From positions 6,544-70,543 of the forward strand of contig NZ_JARXHW010000024.1 of NCBI RefSeq assembly GCF_031127805.1: 64,000 bases of DNA, in the 5' to 3' direction. The notes beneath the pieces are model-generated. The model saw nothing but the letters and a program-made list of their open reading frames with translations, searched no databases and had not been told where the DNA came from. Position numbers and translations under genes: made by a program. This document shows, in pieces, positions 18,727 through 27,555 of this stretch. Position 1 is the stretch's first letter. Each line of letters opens with the position of its first letter. This stretch comes from Thalassobacterium maritimum. Lineage in GTDB: Bacteria > Verrucomicrobiota > Verrucomicrobiia > Opitutales > Coraliomargaritaceae.

Positions 18727-20166
18727 TTAGCTGTCTGTATAAAGCACCCAAGTATCCTTACTCCCTCCACCCTGTGAGGAATTCACCACCAGCGAGCCCT
18801 TTTTCAAGGCCACTCGCGTCAGCCCCCCCGGAACGATCGAAGTTTTTTCGCCCGAAAGAATGTAAGGCCGCAAGTCCACATGGCGTCCCTCGAAGTCGCC
18901 ATCGCACCATGTAGGATGGCGCGAGAGCATGATCGGCGGCTGAGCGATAAAATTGCGTGGGTCCGACTTAATCAAAGCTCGGAAGTCTTCGACCTCTTGC
19001 TTGCTGGCCTTGGGCCCGATCAACATTCCGTAGCCACCCGCCTCGTTAGCCGACTTCACGACCAACTGATCCAAGTTCTCCATGATGTACTTAAAGTCAT
19101 CATCCTCCGATGCAAAGAAGGTCTCCACTTGCCCCAGAATCGGCTCCTCGCTCAAGTAAAAGCGAATCATGTCCGGCACGTAAGCATAGATCAGTTTATC
19201 ATCCGCGATACCAGTACCGATCGCATTGGCGATGTTCACATTACCTGCACGCAAGGCATTCACCAAGCCCGGCACCCCCAGCATCGAGTCCGGCCGGAAG
19301 ACACTGGGATCCAGAAAGTCATCATCAATGCGGCGGTAGATCACATCCACCTGCTGCAAGCCTTGAGTGGTGCGCATATAGACCTTGTAATCACGCACCA
19401 CAAGGTCGCTGCCTTCCACGATCTCGATGCCCATTTGCCGCGCCAAGAAGCAATGCTCAAAGTAAGCCGAGTTGAAATGCCCCGGAGTTAACAATACGCA
19501 GACCGGGTCTTCCTTACCATAGGGCGCCACATACTGCAGCGTATTCAACAACTCCTCCGAGTAGTTTTCCACCGGCCGCACACCCGCCTTAGGAAAGAAA
19601 TTAGGAAAGGCGCGCTTCATGGCTTGCCTATTTTCTAAGAGATAAGAGACGCCCGAAGGGCTGCGTGCATTGTCCTCTAAGACCAAATAATTGCCCTTAT
19701 CATCACGGATCAAATCCGTGCCACAGATATGGATATAAATATCTCGCGGGACCTTCACGTTCATAAACTCACGGCGAAAGTGCTTCCCCGACAAGATGTA
19801 GCTGGCCGGGATGATGCCCTCCTTAATGATACGCTGCTCCGAATACACGTCCTTTAAGAACATATTCAGTGCCTGCATCCGCTGCGTCAGACCACGCTCC
19901 AGAAAAGACCATTCCGTCTTCGGAATAATGCGCGGCATCAAATCAAAAGGGAAAATCTTTTCCGTCCCCTCATCATCGTCGTAAACGGTAAAAGTGATTC
20001 CTTGGCGCAAGAACGAAAGATCCACCGCTTGCCGCTTCTGTTCAAACTTATCGATCGATAGCGGCGTCAAGCGCTCTAAGATCGCTTGATAGTGGGGACG
20101 GACTTTACCGTCGGCATCAAACATCTCATCAAAGAAATGATCGGTATCGTATTGTTCAAAAAACAT
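18727..20166 (-). CDS. Circularly permuted ATP-grasp protein
   Basis: This is a predicted ATP-dependent carboxylate-amine ligase, the first gene of the seven-gene locus. The 479-residue protein has the family's motifs: DLIRDDKGNYLVLEDN followed by ARSPSGVSYLLENR, then LLTPGHFNSAYFEH, DVIYRRIDDDFLDP, VVKSANEAGGYGM and IVPGGLTRVAL with QGGGSKDTWVL near the end. All the residues normal for ATP and metal binding appear to be retained, in contrast to the fusion protein of the second module. The ATG at 20166 gives the usual family length. Co-orientation and short spacing with Alpha-E and transglutaminase genes point to one pathway. Confidence 0.92.
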   Translation of the reverse strand: MFFEQYDTDHFFDEMFDADGKVRPHYQAILERLTPLSIDKFEQKRQAVDLSFLRQGITFTVYDDDEGTEKIFPFDLMPRIIPKTEWSFLERGLTQRMQALNMFLKDVYSEQRIIKEGIIPASYILSGKHFRREFMNVKVPRDIYIHICGTDLIRDDKGNYLVLEDNARSPSGVSYLLENRQAMKRAFPNFFPKAGVRPVENYSEELLNTLQYVAPYGKEDPVCVLLTPGHFNSAYFEHCFLARQMGIEIVEGSDLVVRDYKVYMRTTQGLQQVDVIYRRIDDDFLDPSVFRPDSMLGVPGLVNALRAGNVNIANAIGTGIADDKLIYAYVPDMIRFYLSEEPILGQVETFFASEDDDFKYIMENLDQLVVKSANEAGGYGMLIGPKASKQEVEDFRALIKSDPRNFIAQPPIMLSRHPTWCDGDFEGRHVDLRPYILSGEKTSIVPGGLTRVALKKGSLVVNSSQGGGSKDTWVLYTDS

Positions 20167-20278
20167 AATAATAGGGGCTCAATAGAGTTCAGACAAAGGA
20201 TTAGCAAATTACCTGCCACTTTTCAGATCGCCACCAACTATACCTCACTACAAATTTGAAAAGCTTCACAGCTTGAGT

Positions 20279-20740
20279 ATGCTACAGCTCATGGAAATGG
20301 GAATCACAATCGAAGAGTTATTTCGCTACATGAGTTTAATGGGAATTGCCTACGTGCTCGCGCTTCCGATCGGCCTTAATCGTGAAATGAAAGCTAGAGG
20401 CGCCGGCCTACGCACCTTCCCGATCGTGGCGATTGCCGCCTGCGCTTTTCTACTGGTAGGACGCGCCGTGCTTCCAGAAGGCGATCCACAGGCCCGCATC
20501 ATGTATGGCTTAATGACAGGTATTGGCTTCATCGGCGGCGGCGCGATCATCAAGGGCGATCATGAAGTCAACGGCACCGCAACCGCCGCCAGCATCTGGG
20601 CGACAGGTGCCATCGGCATGGCGGTGGCCTACCAACAATATGCCATCGCGATCGTGCTCAGCGCGGCCAATTTTTTCACTCTATACTTCGGCATGTCCGC
20701 CAAAAAAGAACTTAACTGCGACCACGAAGAAGAATGCTAA
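20279..20740 (+). CDS. MgtC/SapB family inner-membrane protein
   Basis: This is a small hydrophobic protein of about 153 residues with four predicted membrane segments and the family pattern GLNREMKARGAGLRT, then GIGFIGGGAIIK and TAASIWATGAIG. Relatives are linked to magnesium stress, acid tolerance and control of the ATP synthase, but the function of this member cannot be fixed. The start is uncertain: TTG at 20273, ATG at 20279 and internal ATGs at 20291 and 20297 are all in frame. The C-terminus is acidic and cysteine-containing. It is divergent from the ATP-grasp locus. Confidence 0.88.
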   Translation: MLQLMEMGITIEELFRYMSLMGIAYVLALPIGLNREMKARGAGLRTFPIVAIAACAFLLVGRAVLPEGDPQARIMYGLMTGIGFIGGGAIIKGDHEVNGTATAASIWATGAIGMAVAYQQYAIAIVLSAANFFTLYFGMSAKKELNCDHEEEC

Positions 20741-20842
20741 TGCGCTTAGCTTCTGCTTGCTTGACTTCAAACACGATTTACACGATATTATACTCATTCA
20801 ACCCCATGGAATGCTTAGCTTTAAATAGTCAAGAGTCCATGG

Positions 20843-20878
20843 CCCCCCATAGGCTGCGGTCTATGGGGTTATTTTTTA
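20843..20878 (+). terminator. Rho-independent terminator after the MgtC-like gene
   Basis: The stem CCCCATAG/CTATGGGG with an 8-base loop (20845-20868) is followed by TTATTTTTTA on the plus strand. It lies about 100 bases beyond the MgtC-like gene and just before the NYN gene. Confidence 0.85.
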
Positions 20879-20901
20879 TACGGGAGTCACCAAGCAGGTA
20901 A

Positions 20902-21564
20902 ATGGCTGAGCAAAAAAGAGGTCGCCGCACCAGTTTTTTCATAGACGGCTTCAATTTGTACCACTCCCTGCGGACCGCCGAAAGATTACTGCCGCACACT
21001 CAACTCAAATGGCTGGATATCCCAGCACTATGCCGATCCTACCTGCCGATGGTGGGAAATGGAGCCGAACTCGAAGAAATCCATTACTTCAGCGCCTACG
21101 CCGATCACCTACAAAAAGAGATCCCGCAAAAGCCTGAAAGGCATCGCAAGTTCACACGCGCCCTGACCGCCAGCAAGGTGAACGTGCACATTGCCAAATT
21201 TCGGAAGAAAAAAGTGTGGTCTCACTCGCAAAAAATCTGGCTGGAGGCATACGAAGAAAAGGAAACCGACGTCGCCATCGCCTGCAAAGTGCTCTCGCTG
21301 GCACAAAAGAATGCCTTCGAAGTAGCCGTCTTAATCACTGGCGATTCGGACTTCTCTCCCTTGGCACGAACCTTCAAATAAGACTTCCTTCAAAAGGAAC
21401 TCTTATTCGCATTCCCCTTTGCACGTAGTTCCAAAGAACTCAAACAGATCTGCCCACGCTCCTTTACAATCAGTAAAGAAACCTATGCGAAATATCAGCT
21501 GCCAGACCAAATTCGATTACCAAGCAATAAGTACGTTTCAGTGCCAAATGAGTGGCAGGTTTAA
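20902..21564 (+). pseudogene. NYN-domain protein gene with an in-frame stop codon
   Basis: The first 159 codons encode a NYN (PIN-like) nuclease-type domain: FFIDGFNLYHSL near the N-terminus, EEKETDVAIA and LITGDSDFSPL with its acidic residues. A TAA at 21379-21381 then interrupts the frame. The same frame continues for 60 codons as DFLQKELLFAFPFARSSKEL and on to LPSNKYVSVPNEW before a TAA at 21562-21564. This tail matches the normal end of LabA/DUF88-like proteins, so the stop is a single-codon interruption of a roughly 220-residue protein. A shortened product lacking the last strand is possible, as are stop-codon read-through and a sequencing error. Confidence 0.72.
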
Positions 21565-21658
21565 TTAAAAACAAGCGCCCACTAAGCAAGAATGACTATC
21601 GAGACTAGTACAGCTTCTGCTTGCATTGAGGGTTTGCGCGCTCAATCTACCCGATCCC

Positions 21659-24600
21659 ATGCCAGAAAAAGATACCGAGTTCGTCCACCTTCATGTCCAC
21701 ACAGACCACAGTCTGTTGGATGGTTGTAGCCGGGTGGATAAACTCTGTGGCCGAGCGGCAGAGCTGGGCATGAAGGCGCTCTCGATCACCGACCACGGGG
21801 TGCTCTACGGGCTGACCAGCTTCTTCAAGCAGGCGGAAAAGCATGGCATCAAACCACTGCTGGGCTGCGAAATCTATCTAGTCTACGAAGATCAGCTGGC
21901 CACGGTCAATGAGCTGCGCGCCAAACAAAAATCACGCCACATGGGCCTGCTGGCGCGCAATTTCACGGGCTATCAAAACTTGTGCAAAATCGTCTCGAAG
22001 GCACACACTCAGGGCTTTTACCGCAATCCACGCACCGACCTAAAAACTCTGGCCGAGCACAGCGAGGGTTTGATCGGTTTTTCGGGCTGCTTGGCGGCGG
22101 TGATTCCACAATATCTGCTGGAAGACAAATTTGACGAGGCACGCGCGGCAGCCGCCAAGTTCATCGATATTTTCGGGAAGGACTACTTCATTATCGAGAT
22201 CATGGACCACGGCATCGAGGAGCAACGCCGCATCATCCCGGGCCTGCTCAAAATTGCGACGGAATTTGATCTCAAAGTGGTCGCCACCAACGACGTGCAC
22301 TACGTCAAGAATACCGACTGGGAGCCGCACGACTCACTGCTCTGCATTCAGACCGGGGCCAAGATCCGCGACGAGAAACGCATGCGCTACGACGCGCAGC
22401 AATTTTACCTAAAGTCGCGCGAAGAGATGGACCTGGCATTTAAAGAAGTGCCCGAGTCGATCACCAATACTTCGGCGGTGGCCGAAATGTGTGAGGTCAA
22501 GCTGCCCTTCGGTGAAGACCACTACCCCGTCTACGAGCGTCCTGCGGAAATCGAGAGTGGCAAAGACCACGAGAATTTCGATCGCTGCTTAGACATCTAT
22601 GTCGCCAAGAAGAACGAAATCCTGGTGCGTGATGGGGGCGAACCGATCGAGCTCAGCGAAGCGGAACGCATAAAGCATAAGAGCAACGGCCTCTACCTTT
22701 TTGAGCTGTGTAAAGAAGGGCTCAAGGAGCGCTACGGCACCGACTACGACGCCTGCCGTGCCGACTGGGAGCAGGCATCGGACGACGATAAACGCTACTG
22801 CGAACAGCTCGAATACGAGCTCGCGATCATTGCAGGCACGGGCTTCGTCGACTACTTCCTGATCGTTTGGGACTTCATTAACTGGGCCCGGGAGCAAGGC
22901 ATCCCCGTGGGACCGGGCCGTGGCTCGGGTGCGGGTTGTATTGTGGCCTATGTGCTTAAGATTACCGACATCGACCCGCTAAGCTTCGGCCTACTGTTTG
23001 AGCGTATGCTCAACTTGGAACGTGTCTCGCCGCCCGATTTCGACGTCGACTTCTGCATGCGTCGCCGCGATGAGGTGGTCAACTACGTGCGTGATAAATA
23101 TGGTAAGGACCGCGTGGCCAACATCATTACCTTCGGCACCTTCGGAGCCAAAATGATCATTCGCGACTTGGCGCGCGTCAACGATCTCGAATTTGCCGAG
23201 GCCAACAAACTGGCCAAGATGATTCCCGACGAGCTCAACATTACGCTGGATGACTCTGTAAAAAAATCGCCTGAGCTGGCGGCGGAGGTGAATCGCAATC
23301 CAGTGGCGAAATCGATCCTCGACCAAGGCCGCGTGATCGAGGGCATGATTCGTAATACCGGCAAACATGCCTGCGGAGTGATCATCGCCGACCAAGACAT
23401 CACTAATCTTATTCCCGTCACACTACAAGAAGGCGATTTGACCACTCAGTATCCGAAGGGGCCTTCGGAAGACCTCGGCTTGCTCAAGATGGACTTCTTG
23501 GGGCTGAAGACATTGACCGTGATTTCGGATGCGGAGAAGAATGTAAAAATGACGCGCGACATGCCCGACTTCAATGTCGAGAAGGTATCGCTCAAAGACA
23601 AAGAGACCTTCGACTTGCTCAACTCGGGCCGCACCACCGCCGTCTTCCAGCTGGAATCGGGCGGCATGCAACAGCTCTGTCGTCAGATCGGGCTGAGCTC
23701 CTTCGAGGAAATTATCGCTTTGATCGCGCTCTACCGTCCGGGGCCGATGCAGTTCATCCCACAGTTCATCGAAGGCAAAAAAGATCCTACGACGGTGCAA
23801 ATCCCCCACCCACTACTCAAAGAGTTGGTGGAAGAAACCTACGGGGTCTTAGTGTATCAGGAACAGGTGATGCAATCGGCCCAGATCATTGCCGGCTATA
23901 CGCTCGGGGGCGCGGACATTTTGCGTCGCGCCATGGGTAAGAAGATTAAGTCTGTGATGGACGCGCAGAAGGATGTCTTCATCAAGGGCGCCAAAGCGAC
24001 CAATAACATCGATCGCAAGACCGCGGAATCCATCTTCGCCCTGCTAGAGAAGTTCGCCCAATACGGATTCAATAAGTCGCACTCTGCGGCTTATGCGATG
24101 CTCAGCTATCGCACCGCGTATTTGAAAGCCAACTACCCCGTGGAGTTCATGGCAGCGGTGTTGACTTCCGAGCAAGGCAACGCCGACAAGCTATCCAATT
24201 TCTTGGCCGAGTGTAACGCCATGAACGTGCCGGTGCTCAGCCCCGACGTGAATGAATCCGGCGCCGACTTCACCCCCGTACTTGAAAATGGGGAAGGTTG
24301 TATTCGCTTCGGTATGGCCTCGATCAAAGGTGTAGGTGAAGGAGCGGCCAGAGTGATTATTGCCGAGCGCGATGCCAACGGCCCCTACGAGAACTTTAGC
24401 GACTTCATTGTGCGCAATGCCGACAAAGCCGTCAACCGGCGCGTGATCGAAGCCTTGATCAAGACCGGTGGCTTTGATGCCATGGGCGAAGACCGCGCCA
24501 GCTTGCTCGACGGCCTCGACTCCGAGCTGGCCGAAGCCGAAAGCGCTCGCAAAGACCGCGAGGCAGGCCAAGCTAGCCTCTTCGACATGTTGGGCGACGA

Positions 24601-25357
24601 CACCGGGGTGGCCGATGAGGACAAGCCAGGCAGCAACCGCCGCCGCGTCGAAGAGATGGGCATGACAGAAAAGTTGCGCTACGAAAAAGAGTTGCTCGGT
24701 TTTTATATTTCCGGGCACCCGATGGATGCGTATGCCGCGCTCGACGATGCGATCGACAGCTTCCGTCACCCCGACGACTTGTTCAACTTCGATGACCGCA
24801 GCAGCTTTCGACTCAGTGGCATCGTCAGCAACCTGCAGATCAAATACACGCGTAAAGACAGCAAGCAGATGGCGGTCTTCAACCTCGCCACGCGCAGCCA
24901 CAGTTTCGAGATGATCATGTTCCCCGATCCCTATGCCAAAGAGGGGCATCGCTTGGAAGACGGCAAACTCGCACTGATTCACGGCATCATTGGTCGTCGC
25001 AACGGAGAGATGAGCCTCGCCGCGCACAACGTCTTCGACCTAGAAGTTTCGATTCCAAAACTGATTCAGCGCATCAACTTTATTTTATATCCCAACGACA
25101 AAGCAGTGGAATTCATCCACCTCTTGCGTGACACCATCGACGAGCAATACGGCGAGACACGGGTCAACATTAGCTTCCTCGTCGAAGAGCAAATCCTAGA
25201 AGCACAGACCGCGCAATCGCTCACCTTCTCGATTACTCAGACCAATTTTAAAGCACTACGCCGCCACCCCGCTCTGGCCGGCGTGCGCGTTGAAGCAGTG
25301 GACCTAAAGCCCATCGACGACCGCAAGCCGTGGGAGAAGCGTGGCAAAAAATTCTAG
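21659..25357 (+). CDS. dnaE: DNA polymerase III alpha subunit
   Basis: This is the catalytic subunit of the replicative polymerase. The 1232-residue protein starts with the PHP domain (HLHVHTDHSLLDG at 10-22, ITDHGVLYG). It has the palm motifs GPGRGSGAG and PDFDVDFC, with catalytic aspartates at about 459-465. Further features are the NKSHSAAYA fingers region, helix-hairpin-helix repeats around 870-930 and an OB fold near 1040-1130. The C-terminal region is short, as in other DnaE1 proteins. The frame opens at a TTG at 21626, but homology starts at MPEKDTEF, so the ATG at 21659 is used. Its stop directly abuts the queE start codon. Confidence 0.97.
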   Translation: MPEKDTEFVHLHVHTDHSLLDGCSRVDKLCGRAAELGMKALSITDHGVLYGLTSFFKQAEKHGIKPLLGCEIYLVYEDQLATVNELRAKQKSRHMGLLARNFTGYQNLCKIVSKAHTQGFYRNPRTDLKTLAEHSEGLIGFSGCLAAVIPQYLLEDKFDEARAAAAKFIDIFGKDYFIIEIMDHGIEEQRRIIPGLLKIATEFDLKVVATNDVHYVKNTDWEPHDSLLCIQTGAKIRDEKRMRYDAQQFYLKSREEMDLAFKEVPESITNTSAVAEMCEVKLPFGEDHYPVYERPAEIESGKDHENFDRCLDIYVAKKNEILVRDGGEPIELSEAERIKHKSNGLYLFELCKEGLKERYGTDYDACRADWEQASDDDKRYCEQLEYELAIIAGTGFVDYFLIVWDFINWAREQGIPVGPGRGSGAGCIVAYVLKITDIDPLSFGLLFERMLNLERVSPPDFDVDFCMRRRDEVVNYVRDKYGKDRVANIITFGTFGAKMIIRDLARVNDLEFAEANKLAKMIPDELNITLDDSVKKSPELAAEVNRNPVAKSILDQGRVIEGMIRNTGKHACGVIIADQDITNLIPVTLQEGDLTTQYPKGPSEDLGLLKMDFLGLKTLTVISDAEKNVKMTRDMPDFNVEKVSLKDKETFDLLNSGRTTAVFQLESGGMQQLCRQIGLSSFEEIIALIALYRPGPMQFIPQFIEGKKDPTTVQIPHPLLKELVEETYGVLVYQEQVMQSAQIIAGYTLGGADILRRAMGKKIKSVMDAQKDVFIKGAKATNNIDRKTAESIFALLEKFAQYGFNKSHSAAYAMLSYRTAYLKANYPVEFMAAVLTSEQGNADKLSNFLAECNAMNVPVLSPDVNESGADFTPVLENGEGCIRFGMASIKGVGEGAARVIIAERDANGPYENFSDFIVRNADKAVNRRVIEALIKTGGFDAMGEDRASLLDGLDSELAEAESARKDREAGQASLFDMLGDDTGVADEDKPGSNRRRVEEMGMTEKLRYEKELLGFYISGHPMDAYAALDDAIDSFRHPDDLFNFDDRSSFRLSGIVSNLQIKYTRKDSKQMAVFNLATRSHSFEMIMFPDPYAKEGHRLEDGKLALIHGIIGRRNGEMSLAAHNVFDLEVSIPKLIQRINFILYPNDKAVEFIHLLRDTIDEQYGETRVNISFLVEEQILEAQTAQSLTFSITQTNFKALRRHPALAGVRVEAVDLKPIDDRKPWEKRGKKF

Positions 25358-26026
25358 ATGCTCCCGATCCACGAACAATTTTACACCTTCCAAGGCGAAG
25401 CTGCACACGCGGGACGCGCGGCTTACTTCATCCGCACCTTTGGCTGCCCGGTGCATTGCCCTTGGTGTGACTCTGCCGGCACTTGGCATCCGGACTACAT
25501 TCCGAAAAAGATCCAACGCTTCTCGGTGGAATCACTGGTGGCGGAAGTGGCCAAGACCAAGGCTGAGTTTGTCGTGATCACTGGCGGCGAGCCTGCGATT
25601 CATAATCTCGCTCCCCTAGTCGATGCCTTGCATGCGATCGAGCAGAAAGTGCATTTGGAAACGAGCGGCTCATTTGCGATTAAGGGCAACTTTGATTGGA
25701 TCACCTTGAGCCCGAAGCGCTGGAAGTTGCCCTTGGCTGAGAACATTAAGCGCGCGGACGAATTTAAGATCATCGTCGATCGCGAGGGTGCGATTGAGAA
25801 ATACGCCGAGGTGATCGGCAAAACCGAAAAGCCGATCTGGCTCCATCCGGAATGGTCCAAGCACAACGATGCCGCCACTTTGGATGCGATTACGGAGTGG
25901 GTGAAAGCACGGGGCGCGCCCTACCGGGCCGGTTGGCAGATGCACAAGCACTATGCGGCGGACTTGAAAGATAGCCGCAGTGCGCCCGCCGCCCCTTTAG
26001 GTGGCGATCCGAAACAGGGCTTCTGA
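25358..26026 (+). CDS. queE: 7-carboxy-7-deazaguanine synthase (radical SAM)
   Basis: It converts 6-carboxytetrahydropterin to 7-carboxy-7-deazaguanine on the queuosine/preQ0 pathway. The 222-residue protein shows FYTFQGEAAHAGRAAYFIR, the cluster-binding CX3CX2C (C30, C34, C37 in CPVHCPWC) and the SAM-binding ITGGEPAIHN. The ATG follows the dnaE stop codon without a gap, so the two are probably translationally coupled. No other queuosine gene is in the window. The C-terminal tail rich in A and P is poorly conserved. A general QueE-like function is secure; a role in queuosine is the family default. Confidence 0.92.
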   Translation: MLPIHEQFYTFQGEAAHAGRAAYFIRTFGCPVHCPWCDSAGTWHPDYIPKKIQRFSVESLVAEVAKTKAEFVVITGGEPAIHNLAPLVDALHAIEQKVHLETSGSFAIKGNFDWITLSPKRWKLPLAENIKRADEFKIIVDREGAIEKYAEVIGKTEKPIWLHPEWSKHNDAATLDAITEWVKARGAPYRAGWQMHKHYAADLKDSRSAPAAPLGGDPKQGF

Positions 26027-26073
26027 TAGTGTCCGTTTATGTCAGCTCGAAGAAAACTGCTCTCACACCGCGC

Positions 26074-26098
26074 GGGCGTGACAAGTCGCGCCCCTACA
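26074..26098. repeat. REP-like palindrome
   Basis: GGGCGTGAC-AA-GTCGCGCCC (26074-26093) folds into a 9-bp stem with one G-T pair. Bases 26081-26098 (ACAAGTCGCGCCCCTACA) are repeated exactly in reverse orientation at 33971-33988. Both copies are intergenic, as expected for a dispersed repeat family. Confidence 0.75.
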
Positions 26099-26120
26099 AA
26101 TAGCATCCGCATGAGCAGCT

Positions 26121-26155
26121 AAAAAAAGCCCGCGCAGTTTTCACCGAGCGGGCTT
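26121..26155 (-). terminator. Rho-independent terminator after the cyclophilin gene
   Basis: AGCCCGC and GCGGGCT arms (26128-26154) form a stem with a longer loop that can pair further. On the minus strand it is followed by TTTTTTT. It ends the cyclophilin gene transcript; on the plus strand it lacks a T run. Confidence 0.85.
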
Positions 26156-26179
26156 CTGAAATGAATGTAGCAGAATCGT

Positions 26180-27355
26180 TTAATCGACCAGGTAGGCCTT
26201 CACGATTTTTTGCTCTTCGACCGGCTTGTCGCCGGCGCCAGTTTCGACCTTCTCGATCTTCACGACGTTATCATAACCTTTAACAACTTTGCCGAAGATG
26301 GTGTGCTTATCGTTGAGCCATTCAGGATTGCTCGTAGTGATGAAAAACTGGCTGCCGTTTGTCATGGGACCGGAATTGGCCATGGCGAGCATGCCTTCGC
26401 TATCGAAGCGTGCTTCTTCGCTAAATTCGTCGGGGAAATTTTTGCCCCAGATAGACTCACCACCGGTGCCTGAACCGAGCGGGTCGCCGCCTTGGATCAT
26501 GAAGCCGTCGATCACGCGGTGAAAGATCAAGTCGTTATAGTAGCCATCTTCAATGTGACCTACGAAGTTCGCCACAGCCAGCGGAGCAATGCTAGGGAAG
26601 AGCTCGATTTCAACGTCACCTTGAGTGGTCTCCAACACGATGTTGAAATTGTCTTTTTCTTTCCACTCATCAGCCACTTCTTTAAACTCAGCCATGGCTG
26701 CTTCCTGTGCGGCGGCTTGCGCAGCCATCATCTCTGCCTGCTGAGCTTGCATTTGAGCTTGAGCGGCTTGTACGCGAACTTGAATAAACTCCTGGAATGC
26801 GGGCATCTTTGCTTCGAGTGTCGGGTCTGGCGCCTGATCCTTCGCACCCTGGGCAAAGCCTTTGCTGATCTTGCTAGCTTCCTCGCTGCCAAAGCCGAGT
26901 TGCTGCAATCCAGATTGCATCACGATAACTGCACCAATTTTACTCAAAGAGGCCTCACTGATCGCAGGCAATTCTTCTGCGGCCGCTTGCACAGCTTCGG
27001 CGCGTGCCTGCGCTTCGGCAAAAGCAGCTTCCACTTCTGATTGCTCAAACGCGCGTAAATCTAACTCGCCAGTCAAACCTTTTTCAAGGCCGTCAGCGAG
27101 CACGGCAATTTGCTTATCATCCAGCTGCAAGGAAGCCACACCGCCGCCTTGCGCGGTGAGATAGCCGACAATCTCGATTAACTCATCTTCAGAAACTTGA
27201 ACGGGAGCCACATGCTCAGCATGATTGTGCCCCGCATGATCATGACCGGCGTGGTCCGCATGATCATGACCGGCGTGCTCCGCATGATCTTGGGCAAATA
27301 CTGGGCTTGCTGCCATCAGCGCCACAAGCAGGAATCGGTACGATTTGGAATACAT
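26180..27355 (-). CDS. Secreted His-rich, FKBP_N-like and cyclophilin domain peptidyl-prolyl isomerase
   Basis: This is a predicted periplasmic protein-folding catalyst. The 391-residue protein has a signal peptide (1-21, ending VFAQ), a histidine-rich stretch (about 23-48, repeats of GHDHADHA), and two helical segments resembling the N-terminal dimerisation domain of Mip/FKBP proteins (about 55-115 and 130-200, with GYLTAQ...LADGLEKGLTG and KGFAQGAKDQ). An A/Q-rich helix follows, then a cyclophilin domain (about 235-391). The cyclophilin active site is intact: FHRVIDGFMIQGGDP and GSQFFIT. The His-rich stretch probably binds metal. FKBP N-domains normally precede an FKBP domain, so this combination is unusual. 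Confidence 0.88.
   Translation of the reverse strand: MYSKSYRFLLVALMAASPVFAQDHAEHAGHDHADHAGHDHAGHNHAEHVAPVQVSEDELIEIVGYLTAQGGGVASLQLDDKQIAVLADGLEKGLTGELDLRAFEQSEVEAAFAEAQARAEAVQAAAEELPAISEASLSKIGAVIVMQSGLQQLGFGSEEASKISKGFAQGAKDQAPDPTLEAKMPAFQEFIQVRVQAAQAQMQAQQAEMMAAQAAAQEAAMAEFKEVADEWKEKDNFNIVLETTQGDVEIELFPSIAPLAVANFVGHIEDGYYNDLIFHRVIDGFMIQGGDPLGSGTGGESIWGKNFPDEFSEEARFDSEGMLAMANSGPMTNGSQFFITTSNPEWLNDKHTIFGKVVKGYDNVVKIEKVETGAGDKPVEEQKIVKAYLVD
27234..27289. repeat. 24-bp coding tandem repeat (His-rich segment)
   Basis: Two 24-base units starting GCATGATCATGACCGGCGTG (27234-27257 and 27258-27281) and a partial third encode the repeated GHDHADHA segment of the cyclophilin gene. The units differ by a single base (GTCC versus CTCC). 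Confidence 0.8.
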
Positions 27356-27555
27356 ATATATTGTTGAAAAATAGAATTTCAGGGTGAAGGGCGCTAGGTT
27401 TACGCCTTTGGTAAAAAGGTCAACCGACTATCTTACTCTTCAGGCAGACAGAAGGGATACGAAAATGTTCAAAAATTCGCCCAATTCATGATGCGGATGC
27501 ACCCGTGCGAACCTCGAATGCACCACGCGCCTGACTGGCCCAAGGGAGGGGGCGA

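Noticed and set aside
24191..25027. 278-codon minus-strand frame opposite dnaE
   Set aside because: Antisense to dnaE with no recognised motif.
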